Assembly (NCBI RefSeq): GCF_016632335.1
Contig: NZ_JAEPBG010000003.1
Location: forward strand, 372,001-436,000
Reading direction: 5' to 3'
Origin: Noviherbaspirillum pedocola
GTDB taxonomy: Bacteria; Pseudomonadota; Gammaproteobacteria; Burkholderiales; Burkholderiaceae_D
Length of the DNA stretch: 64,000 nucleotides
This document shows positions 51,382 through 60,884 of this stretch, piece by piece; position 1 is the stretch's first letter; each line of letters starts with the position of its first letter. The position numbers and the translations under genes were made by a program. The notes under the pieces were generated by a model. That model was given only the letters and a program-made list of their open reading frames with translations, was not told the DNA's origin and ran no database searches.

Positions 51382-52317
51382 CTATATCGCCGGTGCGCGT
51401 GTAATGTCAGTCGCAGTCGCCGCCTCAGTGCGTATGAAATCGACGAAGGCGCGCAATGGCGCCGGCAGCAGGCGCCGTCCGGGATAGTAGAGAAACGGAC
51501 CGGAAAAACGCGGCCACCACGACTCCAGCACCGGTTCGAGCAGGCCCTGGTCGATATAGGGTCGCAGCCAGTCCTCGAACAGGTAGACGATGCCGGTGCC
51601 GGCCAGGGCGACGTCCACCGTCAGGTCGATGGCGCCGCCCACTTGTACCAACAGCGGGCCGGACGGATCGATCGTCACCGTTTCGCCATCGCGTTCGAAG
51701 CTCCAGCGGATCATCGCGCCGCTGGCGAAGCGTGCGCGCATGCAGGTGTGGTCGAGCAGTTCGCGCGGATGCGTCGGTCGGCCGCGGCGTTCCAGATAGC
51801 CCGGCGCCGCGGCGGCCGCCATGCGCTGCATGCGCGGCCCGATCGGCACGGCGACCATGTCCTGCTCCAGTCTTTCTTCATAACGAATGCCGGCATCGCA
51901 ACCGGCCGCCAGCACGTCGACGAAGCTTTCGTCGGCAATCACTTCGAGGCGGATCTCCGGATAGGCGGCCAGAAAACGCGGCACGATGGCGGGCAGCACG
52001 AGCCGGGCCGCGCTGACCGGCACGTTCAGGCGCAGCGTTCCGGTGGGGGTATCGCGGAAGCCATTGACCACGTCGAGCGCGCTGTCGATTTCATCGAGTA
52101 CCGGGTCCAGGCGCGCAAGCAGGCTGGCGCCGGCTTCCGTCGGTACGACGCTACGCGTGGTGCGGTTGAGCAAGCGCACGCCGAGCCTGGCTTCGAGGCG
52201 TCGCACCGCTTCGCTCAGGCCCGACGCACTGGTGCCCGCCACCCGGGCAGCGTCACGAAAACCCCTGGCGCGGGCAACGGCGACGAAGGCGGATAAATCA
52301 CCCAGTTCAACTTTCAT
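51382..52317 (-). CDS. LysR-type regulator
   Basis: 311 residues from ATG 52317, preceded by GGGAGG. N-terminal winged helix (LSAFVAVARARGFRDAARVAGTSASGLSEAVRRLE region) and LysR effector domain (GTLRLNVPVSAARLVLPAIVPRFLAAYPEIRLEV region). Divergent from the aldo/keto reductase gene with a 125-base gap, so the probable target is that gene. Confidence 0.84.
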   Translation of the reverse strand: MKVELGDLSAFVAVARARGFRDAARVAGTSASGLSEAVRRLEARLGVRLLNRTTRSVVPTEAGASLLARLDPVLDEIDSALDVVNGFRDTPTGTLRLNVPVSAARLVLPAIVPRFLAAYPEIRLEVIADESFVDVLAAGCDAGIRYEERLEQDMVAVPIGPRMQRMAAAAAPGYLERRGRPTHPRELLDHTCMRARFASGAMIRWSFERDGETVTIDPSGPLLVQVGGAIDLTVDVALAGTGIVYLFEDWLRPYIDQGLLEPVLESWWPRFSGPFLYYPGRRLLPAPLRAFVDFIRTEAATATDITRAPAI

Positions 52318-52442
52318 TGCTGCCTCCCTTGGCGAAATGCCCATTGTTCGTTTTCCCGCACAACCTGTCAAAACTATACCGGATTGTCCTGTAATCGAAC
52401 CGGACTTATTGTGATTGCATTATTAACGCACCGGAGAATTCC

Positions 52443-53324
52443 ATGCCCACCATCGATCACGCAGGCAGCCATCCGCTTGGTCATCGCAACGTTCGACGCC
52501 TCGGCTATGGCGCCATGCAGCTCGCCGGCCCCGGCGTATTCGGCCCGCCGCGCGACCCCGAAGCGGCCCGCGCCGTGCTGCGCGAGGCCGTGGCGCTCGG
52601 CGTCAACCATATCGACACCTCGGATTTCTATGGTCCGCACATCACGAATCAACTCATCCGCGCCGCGCTGCATCCCTATGCCGACGATCTTGTGCTGGTC
52701 ACCAAGGTGGGCGCCCGCCGCGACGCTGAAGGCGCCTGGCTGCCGGCATGCTCAGCGGAAGAACTGCGCCAGGCGGTCCACGACAATCTGCGCAATCTCG
52801 GGCTGGACGTGGTCGACGTGGTCAATCTGCGCAGCATGCTCGATGTGCATGGCCCGGCGGAAGGTTCGCTGGAAGCGCCGCTGGCGGCGCTGGCCGAACT
52901 GAGGCAGCAGGGACTCATCCGGCACATCGGCCTGAGCAATGTGACGATGCGGCAGGTGGAAGAAGCGCGGCGCATCGTGCCCATCGCCTGCGTGCAGAAC
53001 ATGTACAACCTGGTCCATCGCCACGATGACGCCATGATCGATGCGCTGGCCCGCGACGGCATTCCGTACGTGCCCTTCTTCCCGCTGGGCGGCTTCTCGC
53101 CGCTGCAGTCGGACGCCTTGTCCGCGGTTGCCAACGACCTGGGGTCAACGCCGATGCAGGTGGCAATCGCATGGCTGCTGCAGCGTTCGAAGAACATCCT
53201 GCTGATTCCAGGCACCTCGTCCATCGCGCATCTGCGGCAGAACATCGCAGCCGCAGAACTGGTCCTGCCGCAAGAGGCTATCGAAAGACTCGAGCGTATT
53301 GCTAATCCGGCCAGCGAAGGCTGA
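52443..53324 (+). CDS. Aldo/keto reductase
   Basis: 293 residues, GGAG six bases before ATG. TIM-barrel reductase with the catalytic tyrosine in DTSDFYGPH, lysine in LVTKVGARRD, and the NADPH-binding end LLIPGTSSIAHLRQNIAAAEL. The motif at the active-site histidine is VVNLRSM rather than the more usual V-x-HR, which may alter activity. Reduces aldehydes or ketones; substrate unknown. Regulated probably by the divergent LysR gene. Confidence 0.85.
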   Translation: MPTIDHAGSHPLGHRNVRRLGYGAMQLAGPGVFGPPRDPEAARAVLREAVALGVNHIDTSDFYGPHITNQLIRAALHPYADDLVLVTKVGARRDAEGAWLPACSAEELRQAVHDNLRNLGLDVVDVVNLRSMLDVHGPAEGSLEAPLAALAELRQQGLIRHIGLSNVTMRQVEEARRIVPIACVQNMYNLVHRHDDAMIDALARDGIPYVPFFPLGGFSPLQSDALSAVANDLGSTPMQVAIAWLLQRSKNILLIPGTSSIAHLRQNIAAAELVLPQEAIERLERIANPASEG

Positions 53325-53672
53325 GCCGGGACGGAGTCGTTCATGGGCGGCGCAGGCTTCGGCCGCCCGCCCTGCGGCCGGAACGGAATCGCTCGGCGGC
53401 GTGCAGAGCGGCGCAAACCTCGGCCAATGGCGCTGCAATGGAATCCGGCACTCGGTGCCCCAGCGCACAGACTTGCGCCTCCCATGCCGACGACCATAGC
53501 GCCGAGCTACGCATAGTTGAGTCGGGCCGTGATGTTTCGCCGCGTGCGCATGGCGCCGGACCTGACACTGGCGTTGCCACGTGTGACCCGATTTCCGCGA
53601 ATCGGACACGCCATGTCACCCGCAGCGTTATGCATCGCCCTGCAACGCTGAATCCGTTCCGAGTACTCGCCC
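53325..53672. other. 348-bp gap with one GC-rich stem
   Basis: GGGCGGC (53345-53351) and GCCGCCC (53362-53368) form a perfect 7-base stem with a 10-base loop just after the aldo/keto reductase gene. No U-tract follows, so it is at best a weak terminator. The rest shows no gene-like frame or repeat. Confidence 0.35.
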
Positions 53673-55673
53673 ATGCTGCACATCCTCGAAGAGATTTCTC
53701 TTCATCCGAATGATCCGTCCATCGATGCGCTGGTGCGTCTGGTCTCGGCTCTGCGTGCGCAGGCCACGCCGCGCGATCCCGGCTCGCCGGTGCGCCAGTT
53801 GACGGCGCTGCTGCGCGCCCATGGCAGCCATGCCGCCAGCCTCAGGCATTACCTGCTGCTGCTGGTGTCATCGCGCCGTCAGACCAGCGTCTACACCGAC
53901 ACCGGCATCTTGCCCAGCGATGGCTTCTTCACCGAGCTTTCCCGGCGCATCTTCTACCGCCTGCTGCCGCCGGCGCTGGACGATGTCTACCTGCAGGACT
54001 GCCTGCAGCGCATCCTGCCGCGTCATGACGACCACATCTGGATCGCCGCGGTGCCCGCGCAGGACTGGCTGGACCTACATCAGGCGCTCGCCGCCGCGCC
54101 GCCGCCGGCCGGCGTGCCGCCGCTCGAACATGCGGCGCGAGATAACGGCCTGGAATTGATCGAAGCGATGCAGACGCTCGCACAGCGCATCACGGCGATG
54201 GGACTGGAGCCGGAGCTGATCCGCGCGCATCCGGAGCTGGAGGAATTCGGATCGCCTTTCCTGATGCTGAACGTGGAGATGCATCGCTACCTGGAAGGCA
54301 TGCGGCAGTGGCTGGACGGCGGAGTGCAGCCGCAGGACGACGCCAGCCAGGCGCTGGTGATGCTGGACCAGTGCGAAGACGTGATCGCAAAGATCCGGCG
54401 CAAGGCAGCCAGGGAAGGCATCAGCGTTGCGCTCACCTATCTGCTGGTGCGCATGTCGCAGAGCATCGAGCGGCTGGCGCGTCTGCTGGAGCTGTCGGAT
54501 ATCCGCGCAGAGCCAGCGCCCGACGCGGTGCTGGACCTGGGACTGCAGCTCGTGCGCGGGCACTGCCAGCGGTATGCGATGCGGCCATTGGTCGCCTCGA
54601 ACGTCGATCTGCTGGCGAAGAACGTCACCGAAAACGCCAGCCGCACGGGCGGCCACTACATCGCCGAGAACCGCGGCGAATACCGGGAAATGCTGTCGAG
54701 CTCGGCCGGCGCCGGCGTGATCATCGCCTTCATGGCGCTGTTCAAGATACTGCTCGGCACGCTGCGCGCCGCGCCGCTGGTGGAGTCGCTGCTCTTCGGC
54801 CTGAATTACGCGTTCGGCTTCATGCTGATCCATGTGCTGCATTTCACGGTGGCGACCAAGCAGCCGGCGATGACGGCTTCGCGCATCGCCACCGGATTGC
54901 ATAGCCAGGACGGCGGCAGCATTGATACCGACGGCCTGGCCGCGATGATCCAGAGCGTGATACGCACGCAGCTGGTTGCGGTGATCGGCAATTTGCTGAC
55001 CGTGATTCCGGTCGCATTCCTGCTATCCCGCGCGTGGCACAGAGTCTTCGGCACCGAACTGATTTCCGTGGAAAAGGCGCAGCATCTGCTGCACGACATC
55101 GATCCGCTGGCGAGCCTGGCGGTGCCGCACGCGGCGCTGGCCGGCATCTGCCTGTTCCTGTCCGGCGTGATTTCCGGCTATTACGACAACAAGGCTTCCT
55201 ACACCCGCATGGCGGCCCGTATCGAGCGTCTGCGCTGGCTGCGCAGGCTGTTCGGCGAGCGCCGACGCGAGCGCATTGCCCGCTATGTGGAAGCCAACCT
55301 CGGCGGCCTGATGGGCAACTTCTTCTTCGGATTTCTGCTGGTGTCCGTGGGGATGGCGGGCATGCTGCTCGGCCTGCCGCTCGATGTGCGTCATGTGACG
55401 CTGTCAGCAAGCTATTTCGCCTTTGCGGTTTCAACACTGGGCGGCATCGATCCGTCCGCGCTGTGGCGATGTGTGGCCGGCATCGGCGCCATCGGCATTA
55501 CCAATCTGGTGGTCAGCTTTGGCCTGGCGCTGTTCGTCGCCCTGCGCGCGCGACAGGTGCGCTTTCGTCAGGGCGGGAAACTGATGCTCAGCCTGTTGCG
55601 CCTGCTGCGCACGCGGCCGTTGGGTTTCCTGCTGCCACCGCGGGATATGCCGGCGCAGAACACGGCTTCCTGA
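53673..55673 (+). CDS. Gcr-type membrane protein (often annotated site-specific recombinase)
   Basis: 666 residues. The first ~330 residues are soluble and helical (IEAMQTLAQRITAMGLEPELIRAHP, SIERLARLLELSDIRAEP). From ~345 to 630 there are about six membrane helices (AGVIIAFMALFKILLGTL, LNYAFGFMLIHVLHFTVAT, TQLVAVIGNLLTVIPVAFLL, HAALAGICLFLSGVISGYYDN, NFFFGFLLVSVGMAGMLLGLP, ITNLVVSFGLALFVAL). The conserved block KNVTENASRTGGHYIAENRGEY lies before the membrane part. There is no recombinase catalytic motif, so the usual database name appears wrong. Function unknown. Confidence 0.8.
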   Translation: MLHILEEISLHPNDPSIDALVRLVSALRAQATPRDPGSPVRQLTALLRAHGSHAASLRHYLLLLVSSRRQTSVYTDTGILPSDGFFTELSRRIFYRLLPPALDDVYLQDCLQRILPRHDDHIWIAAVPAQDWLDLHQALAAAPPPAGVPPLEHAARDNGLELIEAMQTLAQRITAMGLEPELIRAHPELEEFGSPFLMLNVEMHRYLEGMRQWLDGGVQPQDDASQALVMLDQCEDVIAKIRRKAAREGISVALTYLLVRMSQSIERLARLLELSDIRAEPAPDAVLDLGLQLVRGHCQRYAMRPLVASNVDLLAKNVTENASRTGGHYIAENRGEYREMLSSSAGAGVIIAFMALFKILLGTLRAAPLVESLLFGLNYAFGFMLIHVLHFTVATKQPAMTASRIATGLHSQDGGSIDTDGLAAMIQSVIRTQLVAVIGNLLTVIPVAFLLSRAWHRVFGTELISVEKAQHLLHDIDPLASLAVPHAALAGICLFLSGVISGYYDNKASYTRMAARIERLRWLRRLFGERRRERIARYVEANLGGLMGNFFFGFLLVSVGMAGMLLGLPLDVRHVTLSASYFAFAVSTLGGIDPSALWRCVAGIGAIGITNLVVSFGLALFVALRARQVRFRQGGKLMLSLLRLLRTRPLGFLLPPRDMPAQNTAS

Positions 55674-55686
55674 AGCCGAGCAATCC

Positions 55687-58600
55687 CTACAGCAAGGCCG
55701 CCGGCGCCGGCAAGGCGCCGGCCAGCCACGCCGACAGATAGGCTTCCACCGCATCCACCGGCATCGGCTCCGCGAACAGATAGCCCTGCCCTTCGTCGCA
55801 GGCGGTACGGCACAGGAACTCGAGGACTTCCGGCGACTCCACGCCCTCCGCGACCACCGCCAGCCCCAGCGCATGCGCCATATCGACGAAGGCCTTGATG
55901 AATGCCACATTGCTGATGCCTTCGTCCTGCTGCACCAGGAAGGAGCGATCGAGCTTGAGCACATCCAGCGGGAAGCGTCGAAGGTAGGCAAGGTTCGAGT
56001 AACCGGTGCCGAAGTCGTCGACCGCAATCGCCACGCCCAGGGCTTTGAGCTCCTTCAGCAGACTGGCGGAGCGATCGAGATCTTCGATCAGGGTGCTTTC
56101 CGTGAGCTCGAGCTCCAGCAGCTGCGCATCCATTGCGCCTGCGCGCAAAGCCGCGCTGACCCTGTCGGCGAAATCCGGCGCCTGCAACTGCCGCGCCGAC
56201 ACATTGACCGAGATGCGCAGCGGCCTGCCCAGCCTGCGCATCAGCGCCGCACCCTGCATGCACGCTTCTTCCAACGCCCACATGCCTATCGTTTCGATCA
56301 GTCCGGATTCTTCGGCGATGCCGATGAATTCGGCCGGCGGCACGGTGCCGAATTCCGGATGCTTCCAGCGCAGCAGCGCTTCCATGCCGCTGATCTCCAG
56401 CGTTTGCAGATTGATGCGTGGCTGGAAATGCAGCGCGAATTCATTGCGCCGCAGCGCGTGGCGCAGCGCGACATCCAGCGTCATGCGCGTCTTGACCTGC
56501 ACGCTCATGTCAGGCTCGAAGAAGCGGTACGCATTGCGCCTGGCCGCCTTGGCGCGGTACATCGCGGTGTCCGCATTCTGGAACAGCAGTTCCTTGCCGT
56601 GACCGTCGTCGGGGAAGACGCTGATGCCTATCGATGCGGTCACGTGAAGTTCATGCCCGGCGATATTGACTGGCTCCGCAAGCGAGTCCAGCAGCGCCCG
56701 GGCGACAGCCGCGCCCGCTTCCCGTGGCGCCTCGCAGGGAACGACGATCACGAATTCATCGCCGCCCAGCCGCACCATCAGGTCTTCCTCGCGCAAGGGC
56801 GTGCGCAGCCGCCGCGCAACTTCGCGCAGCAGCAGATCGCCAGCCTCGTGCCCGAAGGAGTCGTTGACTTCCTTGAAGCGGTCCAGGTCGATGAACATCA
56901 CTGCGAACGGCACGCTGGCCCCGTCGCGACCCAGCATCCCTTCCACATGCGCATGCAGGTAGGCGCGATTCGGCAAGCCGGTCAGCGAATCGTGCGTGGC
57001 CAGATGCTGCATATGCATTTCGGACTGCTTGCGGTTGGTGATATCGGTCAGGAAGGCGGTGAAGGAGAGCGCGCGGCCGTCGCCATCGCGTTCGATGCGC
57101 CCGTTGAACAGCACCGGCACTTCATGGCCGTCCTGGTGATGGATCGCCACCTCGAGCGCATGCGCGACATCGTCGCTGTGCCTGCCGAACAGCGCTTCCT
57201 GCCATGGACAACCCGGGAACAATTGGTCCAGCGGCTGGCCGACCAGGTCTTCCCGCGCATAACCGGCAATCTGGCACAGGGCGATATTGACGTCGACGAT
57301 GCAGGAATCGGCGGCGCACCGCAGGTAGCCGGCGGGCGTGAGCTGGATCACATCGCGCAGCCTGGACTCGCTCTGGCGCACGGCAAGCTCGGCCACGCGC
57401 CGGGCCGAGATGTCATAGAAAGACACCAGCAGGCCGTCGGCATTCGGATACGCGCGCACCTCGATCCAGGCCTTCACCACGGGCGAATAGGCTTCAAAAA
57501 AGACGGGCTGACGGTTTTCCATCGCGCGCCGATAGAAATCGGCCGTCGGTGAATTGCGGATTTGCGGTACGACTTCCCACAATGTTTTTCCAAGCGCGTC
57601 TTCCCGATCGGCGCCCGCCAAATTGGCTGCCTTGCTATTCACATATTTAATGCGCCAATGTTTATCGATCGCAAAAAACGCATCACCTATGCTTTCCAGC
57701 ATCGACGCGATTTCATCGCGTGATTGTTTCAGCGCCGCTTGCGCATTGCAGCGCTCGGTAATGTCCCGTGAAGTCAGATAAAGCAGGTTTTCCGCGGCGG
57801 ACCAACGCAGGAAAGTGGATAAATGCACGATGCCGCCACGTCTCTGATTCCATCGCGCCTCGAATTCGCTGGCAAAACGTTTGTGGCGTTTGCATCCGGA
57901 AAGCGCCTCACTCCCTATTGCGGCGTCATCCGGATGGATGAATTCCAGAAAATGGCGACCCAGGAATTCACGTGCGCCGTAGCCGAGAATTTCAAAGGCG
58001 GCTTCGCTGATGCGTAAATAATTACCGTCTTCATCGAGCACAGCCATGATATCCGGCGAATTTTCGATGATGGCCGTATTTTCCCGCGCCAGGCGCGCCA
58101 GTTCATTCGTGCGTTCGACTTCATCGGTGACATCGCGCCCGGTGCCGCGATAACCGCGAAATACGCCATGCTCGAAGAACGGTGCGCCGGAAATGTTCAC
58201 TACCCGCGTGGTGCCCGGCGTGCTGCCCTGCGTCCTGTAGCGCAGGTTTTCAAAGGCCTCGCGCCGTTCCACCTTGCGCAGATATTCGCGCAGCGCCGGT
58301 GCGTTCGGATCGACGGCAAGATCGATGCGCCTTTTGCCGATGAGCTGCGCCGGCGGCAGGCCGGAAGGCCTTTGTTTGCCATTCGGAAGAAAGGTAAAGC
58401 GATCCGATTCATCGGTTTCCCAATACCAGTCCGAGGAATGCGTGGTGAGATGGACGAAACGCTCTTCGCTTTTTTGCGACCTGTTCAATGCTTCAACGCT
58501 GTTGTCGGCCATGCTGCGATAGGTCGCCTCGCGTTTCAGCAAGCGTTCGGTTATGACTTTTTGTTCGGTTATGTCGATGATCGCACCTTCATAACCGCAA

Positions 58601-58947
58601 AAACCGCCTTGTTCGGTGAATCGGGGCCGACCGAAAATTCTTAGCCACCGTATTTTTTTATCGGCTTCGACAATACGGAATTCAACATCATAGGCATTTC
58701 GCGAAAGGCGCGCCCTCTTGAAAACCGCCGCGACTTTAAACCTGTCCTCGGGATAAATGCATTCTTCTTCGGCATGCACTGGCGATATCCAGTTTTCCGC
58801 CCGAATTTCGTATTCCCTGGAATTCAGATAAAGGCATTTCTCATTAACGTTCGTTGCCCATACTGCGTTCTTTTCGATTCTCAGCAATTGCTCCATGCAT
58901 GGAGCGGTTTTGTCATTACTGCGGCAAGGCGAGAAAATCAGATTCAT
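55687..58947 (-). CDS. Five-PAS GGDEF-EAL cyclic-di-GMP protein
   Basis: About 1086 residues, no membrane segments. Five PAS-type modules in series (for example ENSPDIMAVLDEDGNYLRI, MLESIGDAFFAIDKHWRI, VIQLTPAGYLRCAADSC), then a GGDEF domain with intact VRLGGDEFVIV and a DSLTGLPNR start, then an EAL domain with GMEALLRW, ISVNVSARQLQ and AVDDFGTGYSNLAYL. Both domains look active, so it may make or degrade cyclic-di-GMP depending on signal. The start is unclear: no ATG has a good ribosome-binding site (58947 chosen; 58896 and TTG 59067 possible). It faces away from the minor-pilin operon, which cyclic-di-GMP commonly affects. Confidence 0.84.
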   Translation of the reverse strand: MNLIFSPCRSNDKTAPCMEQLLRIEKNAVWATNVNEKCLYLNSREYEIRAENWISPVHAEEECIYPEDRFKVAAVFKRARLSRNAYDVEFRIVEADKKIRWLRIFGRPRFTEQGGFCGYEGAIIDITEQKVITERLLKREATYRSMADNSVEALNRSQKSEERFVHLTTHSSDWYWETDESDRFTFLPNGKQRPSGLPPAQLIGKRRIDLAVDPNAPALREYLRKVERREAFENLRYRTQGSTPGTTRVVNISGAPFFEHGVFRGYRGTGRDVTDEVERTNELARLARENTAIIENSPDIMAVLDEDGNYLRISEAAFEILGYGAREFLGRHFLEFIHPDDAAIGSEALSGCKRHKRFASEFEARWNQRRGGIVHLSTFLRWSAAENLLYLTSRDITERCNAQAALKQSRDEIASMLESIGDAFFAIDKHWRIKYVNSKAANLAGADREDALGKTLWEVVPQIRNSPTADFYRRAMENRQPVFFEAYSPVVKAWIEVRAYPNADGLLVSFYDISARRVAELAVRQSESRLRDVIQLTPAGYLRCAADSCIVDVNIALCQIAGYAREDLVGQPLDQLFPGCPWQEALFGRHSDDVAHALEVAIHHQDGHEVPVLFNGRIERDGDGRALSFTAFLTDITNRKQSEMHMQHLATHDSLTGLPNRAYLHAHVEGMLGRDGASVPFAVMFIDLDRFKEVNDSFGHEAGDLLLREVARRLRTPLREEDLMVRLGGDEFVIVVPCEAPREAGAAVARALLDSLAEPVNIAGHELHVTASIGISVFPDDGHGKELLFQNADTAMYRAKAARRNAYRFFEPDMSVQVKTRMTLDVALRHALRRNEFALHFQPRINLQTLEISGMEALLRWKHPEFGTVPPAEFIGIAEESGLIETIGMWALEEACMQGAALMRRLGRPLRISVNVSARQLQAPDFADRVSAALRAGAMDAQLLELELTESTLIEDLDRSASLLKELKALGVAIAVDDFGTGYSNLAYLRRFPLDVLKLDRSFLVQQDEGISNVAFIKAFVDMAHALGLAVVAEGVESPEVLEFLCRTACDEGQGYLFAEPMPVDAVEAYLSAWLAGALPAPAALL

Positions 58948-59406
58948 ATTTTTTGTGCCGCATGCGTGGCATAAAACGCAATGTATCCATGCATTTGATG
59001 TCCACATGCCGTGCAGGGCAGTCTCCGGATCGCCCGCGATTGTTACATCATGAATGTGTGCTGACAAGAAAAAATATTGCCGGAATAATTTCCTAAAAGA
59101 ATGTTTTTGGATTGGCGACGATTTGCATGGAGATTAAGTATTGCAATTGCATGAAAAATCATCGCATTGTTTTTCCATATTTCGTTCCACAGGGAAATTT
59201 AAGTCCTATTTGCATTTATTTCATTCGTTCCCGATGGGGGCGATACAAGAATGGATCGTGTCCGATGCATTCTTGACATCGGCACGTCACGACCAGCCAT
59301 CACATGCCTTTCATCCCCGTTCGCGCACCGTTCGTCAGGTACGGTGGCATTATTTCCCATAAGAAACTATGGTATTGCCGTGGAGTAAGTATGGAAAACC
59401 CTTGCC
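58948..59406. other. 459-bp AT-richer divergent region before the pilin operon
   Basis: Separates the GGDEF-EAL gene from the minor pilins and is distinctly lower in GC than the rest of the window. TTGACA at 59273-59278 is a good -35 hexamer for the pilin direction but no matching -10 was found 16-18 bases on. The first ~120 bases may belong to the GGDEF-EAL gene if it starts at 59067. Confidence 0.4.
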
Positions 59407-59832
59407 ATGATGTCGAACACACGGACGTATGCTCTTCCGCGCGCCGCGCGCGGCTTTACCCTGGTTGAGATGATGGTGACGGTGGTCATCATCGGCATCC
59501 TGGCGGCGATCGCCCTGCCGTCCTACCAGAACTATCTGAAGCGTGGCCGCCGTGCGACGGCGCAGGCCTTCCTGATGGACGTCGCGCAGAAGGAACAGGA
59601 ATACCTGCTTGACAACCGCTCGTATGCGCCGGACATCGCGACGCTGAACATGACGGTGCCAAGCAACGTTTCCACCTATTACACGATCACGCCGCCGACC
59701 GCTCCGACAGCCGGCACCGCATTGATGAGCTTCACCTTCACCGCCACGCCGATCACCACCAGCGCCCAGGCCGGCGATGTCACCCTGTCCATCGACAACG
59801 TCGGCAACAAGCTGCCGACAAGCGCCTGGTGA
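59407..59832 (+). CDS. pilE: Type IV pilin-like protein PilE
   Basis: 141 residues. Prepilin peptidase site [27 protein letters not shown] with Glu at +5, followed by [36 protein letters not shown], the usual PilE-like pattern. Short for a major pilin and lacking the C-terminal cysteine pair, so a minor pilin is likely. The start is at 59407 or 59410. First gene of the operon; its stop overlaps a GTG of the next gene. Confidence 0.85.
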   Translation: MMSNTRTYALPRAARGFTLVEMMVTVVIIGILAAIALPSYQNYLKRGRRATAQAFLMDVAQKEQEYLLDNRSYAPDIATLNMTVPSNVSTYYTITPPTAPTAGTALMSFTFTATPITTSAQAGDVTLSIDNVGNKLPTSAW

Positions 59833-59837
59833 TCGCG

Positions 59838-60311
59838 ATGCGCCATCGTCCATCGCAAACGCGGCGCGGCGGATTCACGCTCATCGAACTGCTCGTCACC
59901 CTCAGCATCGGCGTCGTCATTGCCGGCATGGCTTATCCCTCCTTCTCCGGGCTGATCGGCACCATGCGCGCAAAAACCGTTGGCACCGACCTGTATGCCG
60001 CGCTGCTGCGCGCGCGCAGCGAGGCGATCAAGCGCAATGCCAGCGTTACGCTGAGCCCGGTCTCCGGCGCATGGACCAATGGCTGGAGCATCACCGATCC
60101 CGCCAGCGGCAATGCGATCGATGCGCATGCCGCCACCCGGGGCGTGAGCATTACCGGTCCGACCAGCGTCACCTATGGACCCGCTGGCCGCAGCACCGCC
60201 AGCGCCGCGGCATCCTTCGCCGTTGCCGTCAGCAGCGGCGGCGGCAACGCGAGCTGCGTGTCGGTGAGCCTGTCAGGACAGCCGCTGCTGAACCGGGGGT
60301 CATCATGCTGA
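59838..60311 (+). CDS. fimT: Minor pseudopilin FimT/GspH
   Basis: 157 residues from ATG 59838 (GTG 59829, overlapping the pilE stop, is the alternative). Prepilin site RRGG-FTLIELLVTLSIGVVIAGMAYPSF with Glu at +5; then TVGTDLYAALLRARSEAIKRN, the GspH/FimT helix, and a beta-rich end with a cysteine pair (ASCVSV, GSSC). One of the minor pilins that start pilus assembly in the inner membrane. Its end overlaps pilV by 7 bases. Confidence 0.85.
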   Translation: MRHRPSQTRRGGFTLIELLVTLSIGVVIAGMAYPSFSGLIGTMRAKTVGTDLYAALLRARSEAIKRNASVTLSPVSGAWTNGWSITDPASGNAIDAHAATRGVSITGPTSVTYGPAGRSTASAAASFAVAVSSGGGNASCVSVSLSGQPLLNRGSSC

Positions 60312-60874
60312 AGACACGTCATCACCCGCGCCGCCTTCAGCAAGGCTTGTCGATGATAGAAGTCCTGGTATCGGTCGTGATCCTCGGCTTCGGCCTGCTC
60401 GGCATGGCCAGCCTGCAGAGCAAGGTGCATACCGCGGAGGTGGAAGCCTACCAGCGCTCGCAGGCCCTGCTCGCGCTCGGCGACATGAGCGAACGCATCA
60501 ACGCCAACCGCAACGCGGCCGCGAGCTATGTGTCGACCGGAACGATAGGTGCCGGCGACACGCAGCCCGCGTCCTGCGCGACCGTCGCCGCCGGTCCCGC
60601 GCGCGACGTGTGCGAATGGAGCAATGTCCTGAAGGGCGCGTCGGAAAGCGTGGCCAATGGCTTTGGCCTGCGCGGCTGCATCGTGCAGGTCCAGGCGCCG
60701 ATCACCACCGCCCCGTCCTGCCGGCCCGGCGTTTATGAAGTCACCGTGATCTGGCAGGGGCTGACCAATGCGGTTGCGCCTGCCCAGAGCTGCGGCAGCG
60801 GTGCGTTCGGCGCGACGGACGGCTATCGCCGTGCGGTGTCGAACCGCATCGCCGTCAGCGTCCCTTCCTGCTGA
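60305..60874 (+). CDS. pilV: Minor pilin PilV
   Basis: 189 residues. Prepilin site LQQG-LSMIEVLVSVVILGFGLLGMASLQ, in which the Glu at +5 is kept; the SMIEVLV and LGLLG-type pattern plus Ala/Arg-rich QALLALGDMSERINANRNAA are PilV features. Several cysteines in the distal part (CATV, CEWS, CIVQV, CRPG, CGSG) suggest disulfides. Works with FimT, PilW and PilX to prime pilus assembly. Start overlaps fimT. Confidence 0.86.
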   Translation: MLKTRHHPRRLQQGLSMIEVLVSVVILGFGLLGMASLQSKVHTAEVEAYQRSQALLALGDMSERINANRNAAASYVSTGTIGAGDTQPASCATVAAGPARDVCEWSNVLKGASESVANGFGLRGCIVQVQAPITTAPSCRPGVYEVTVIWQGLTNAVAPAQSCGSGAFGATDGYRRAVSNRIAVSVPSC

Positions 60875-60884
60875 GGCCATCGCC

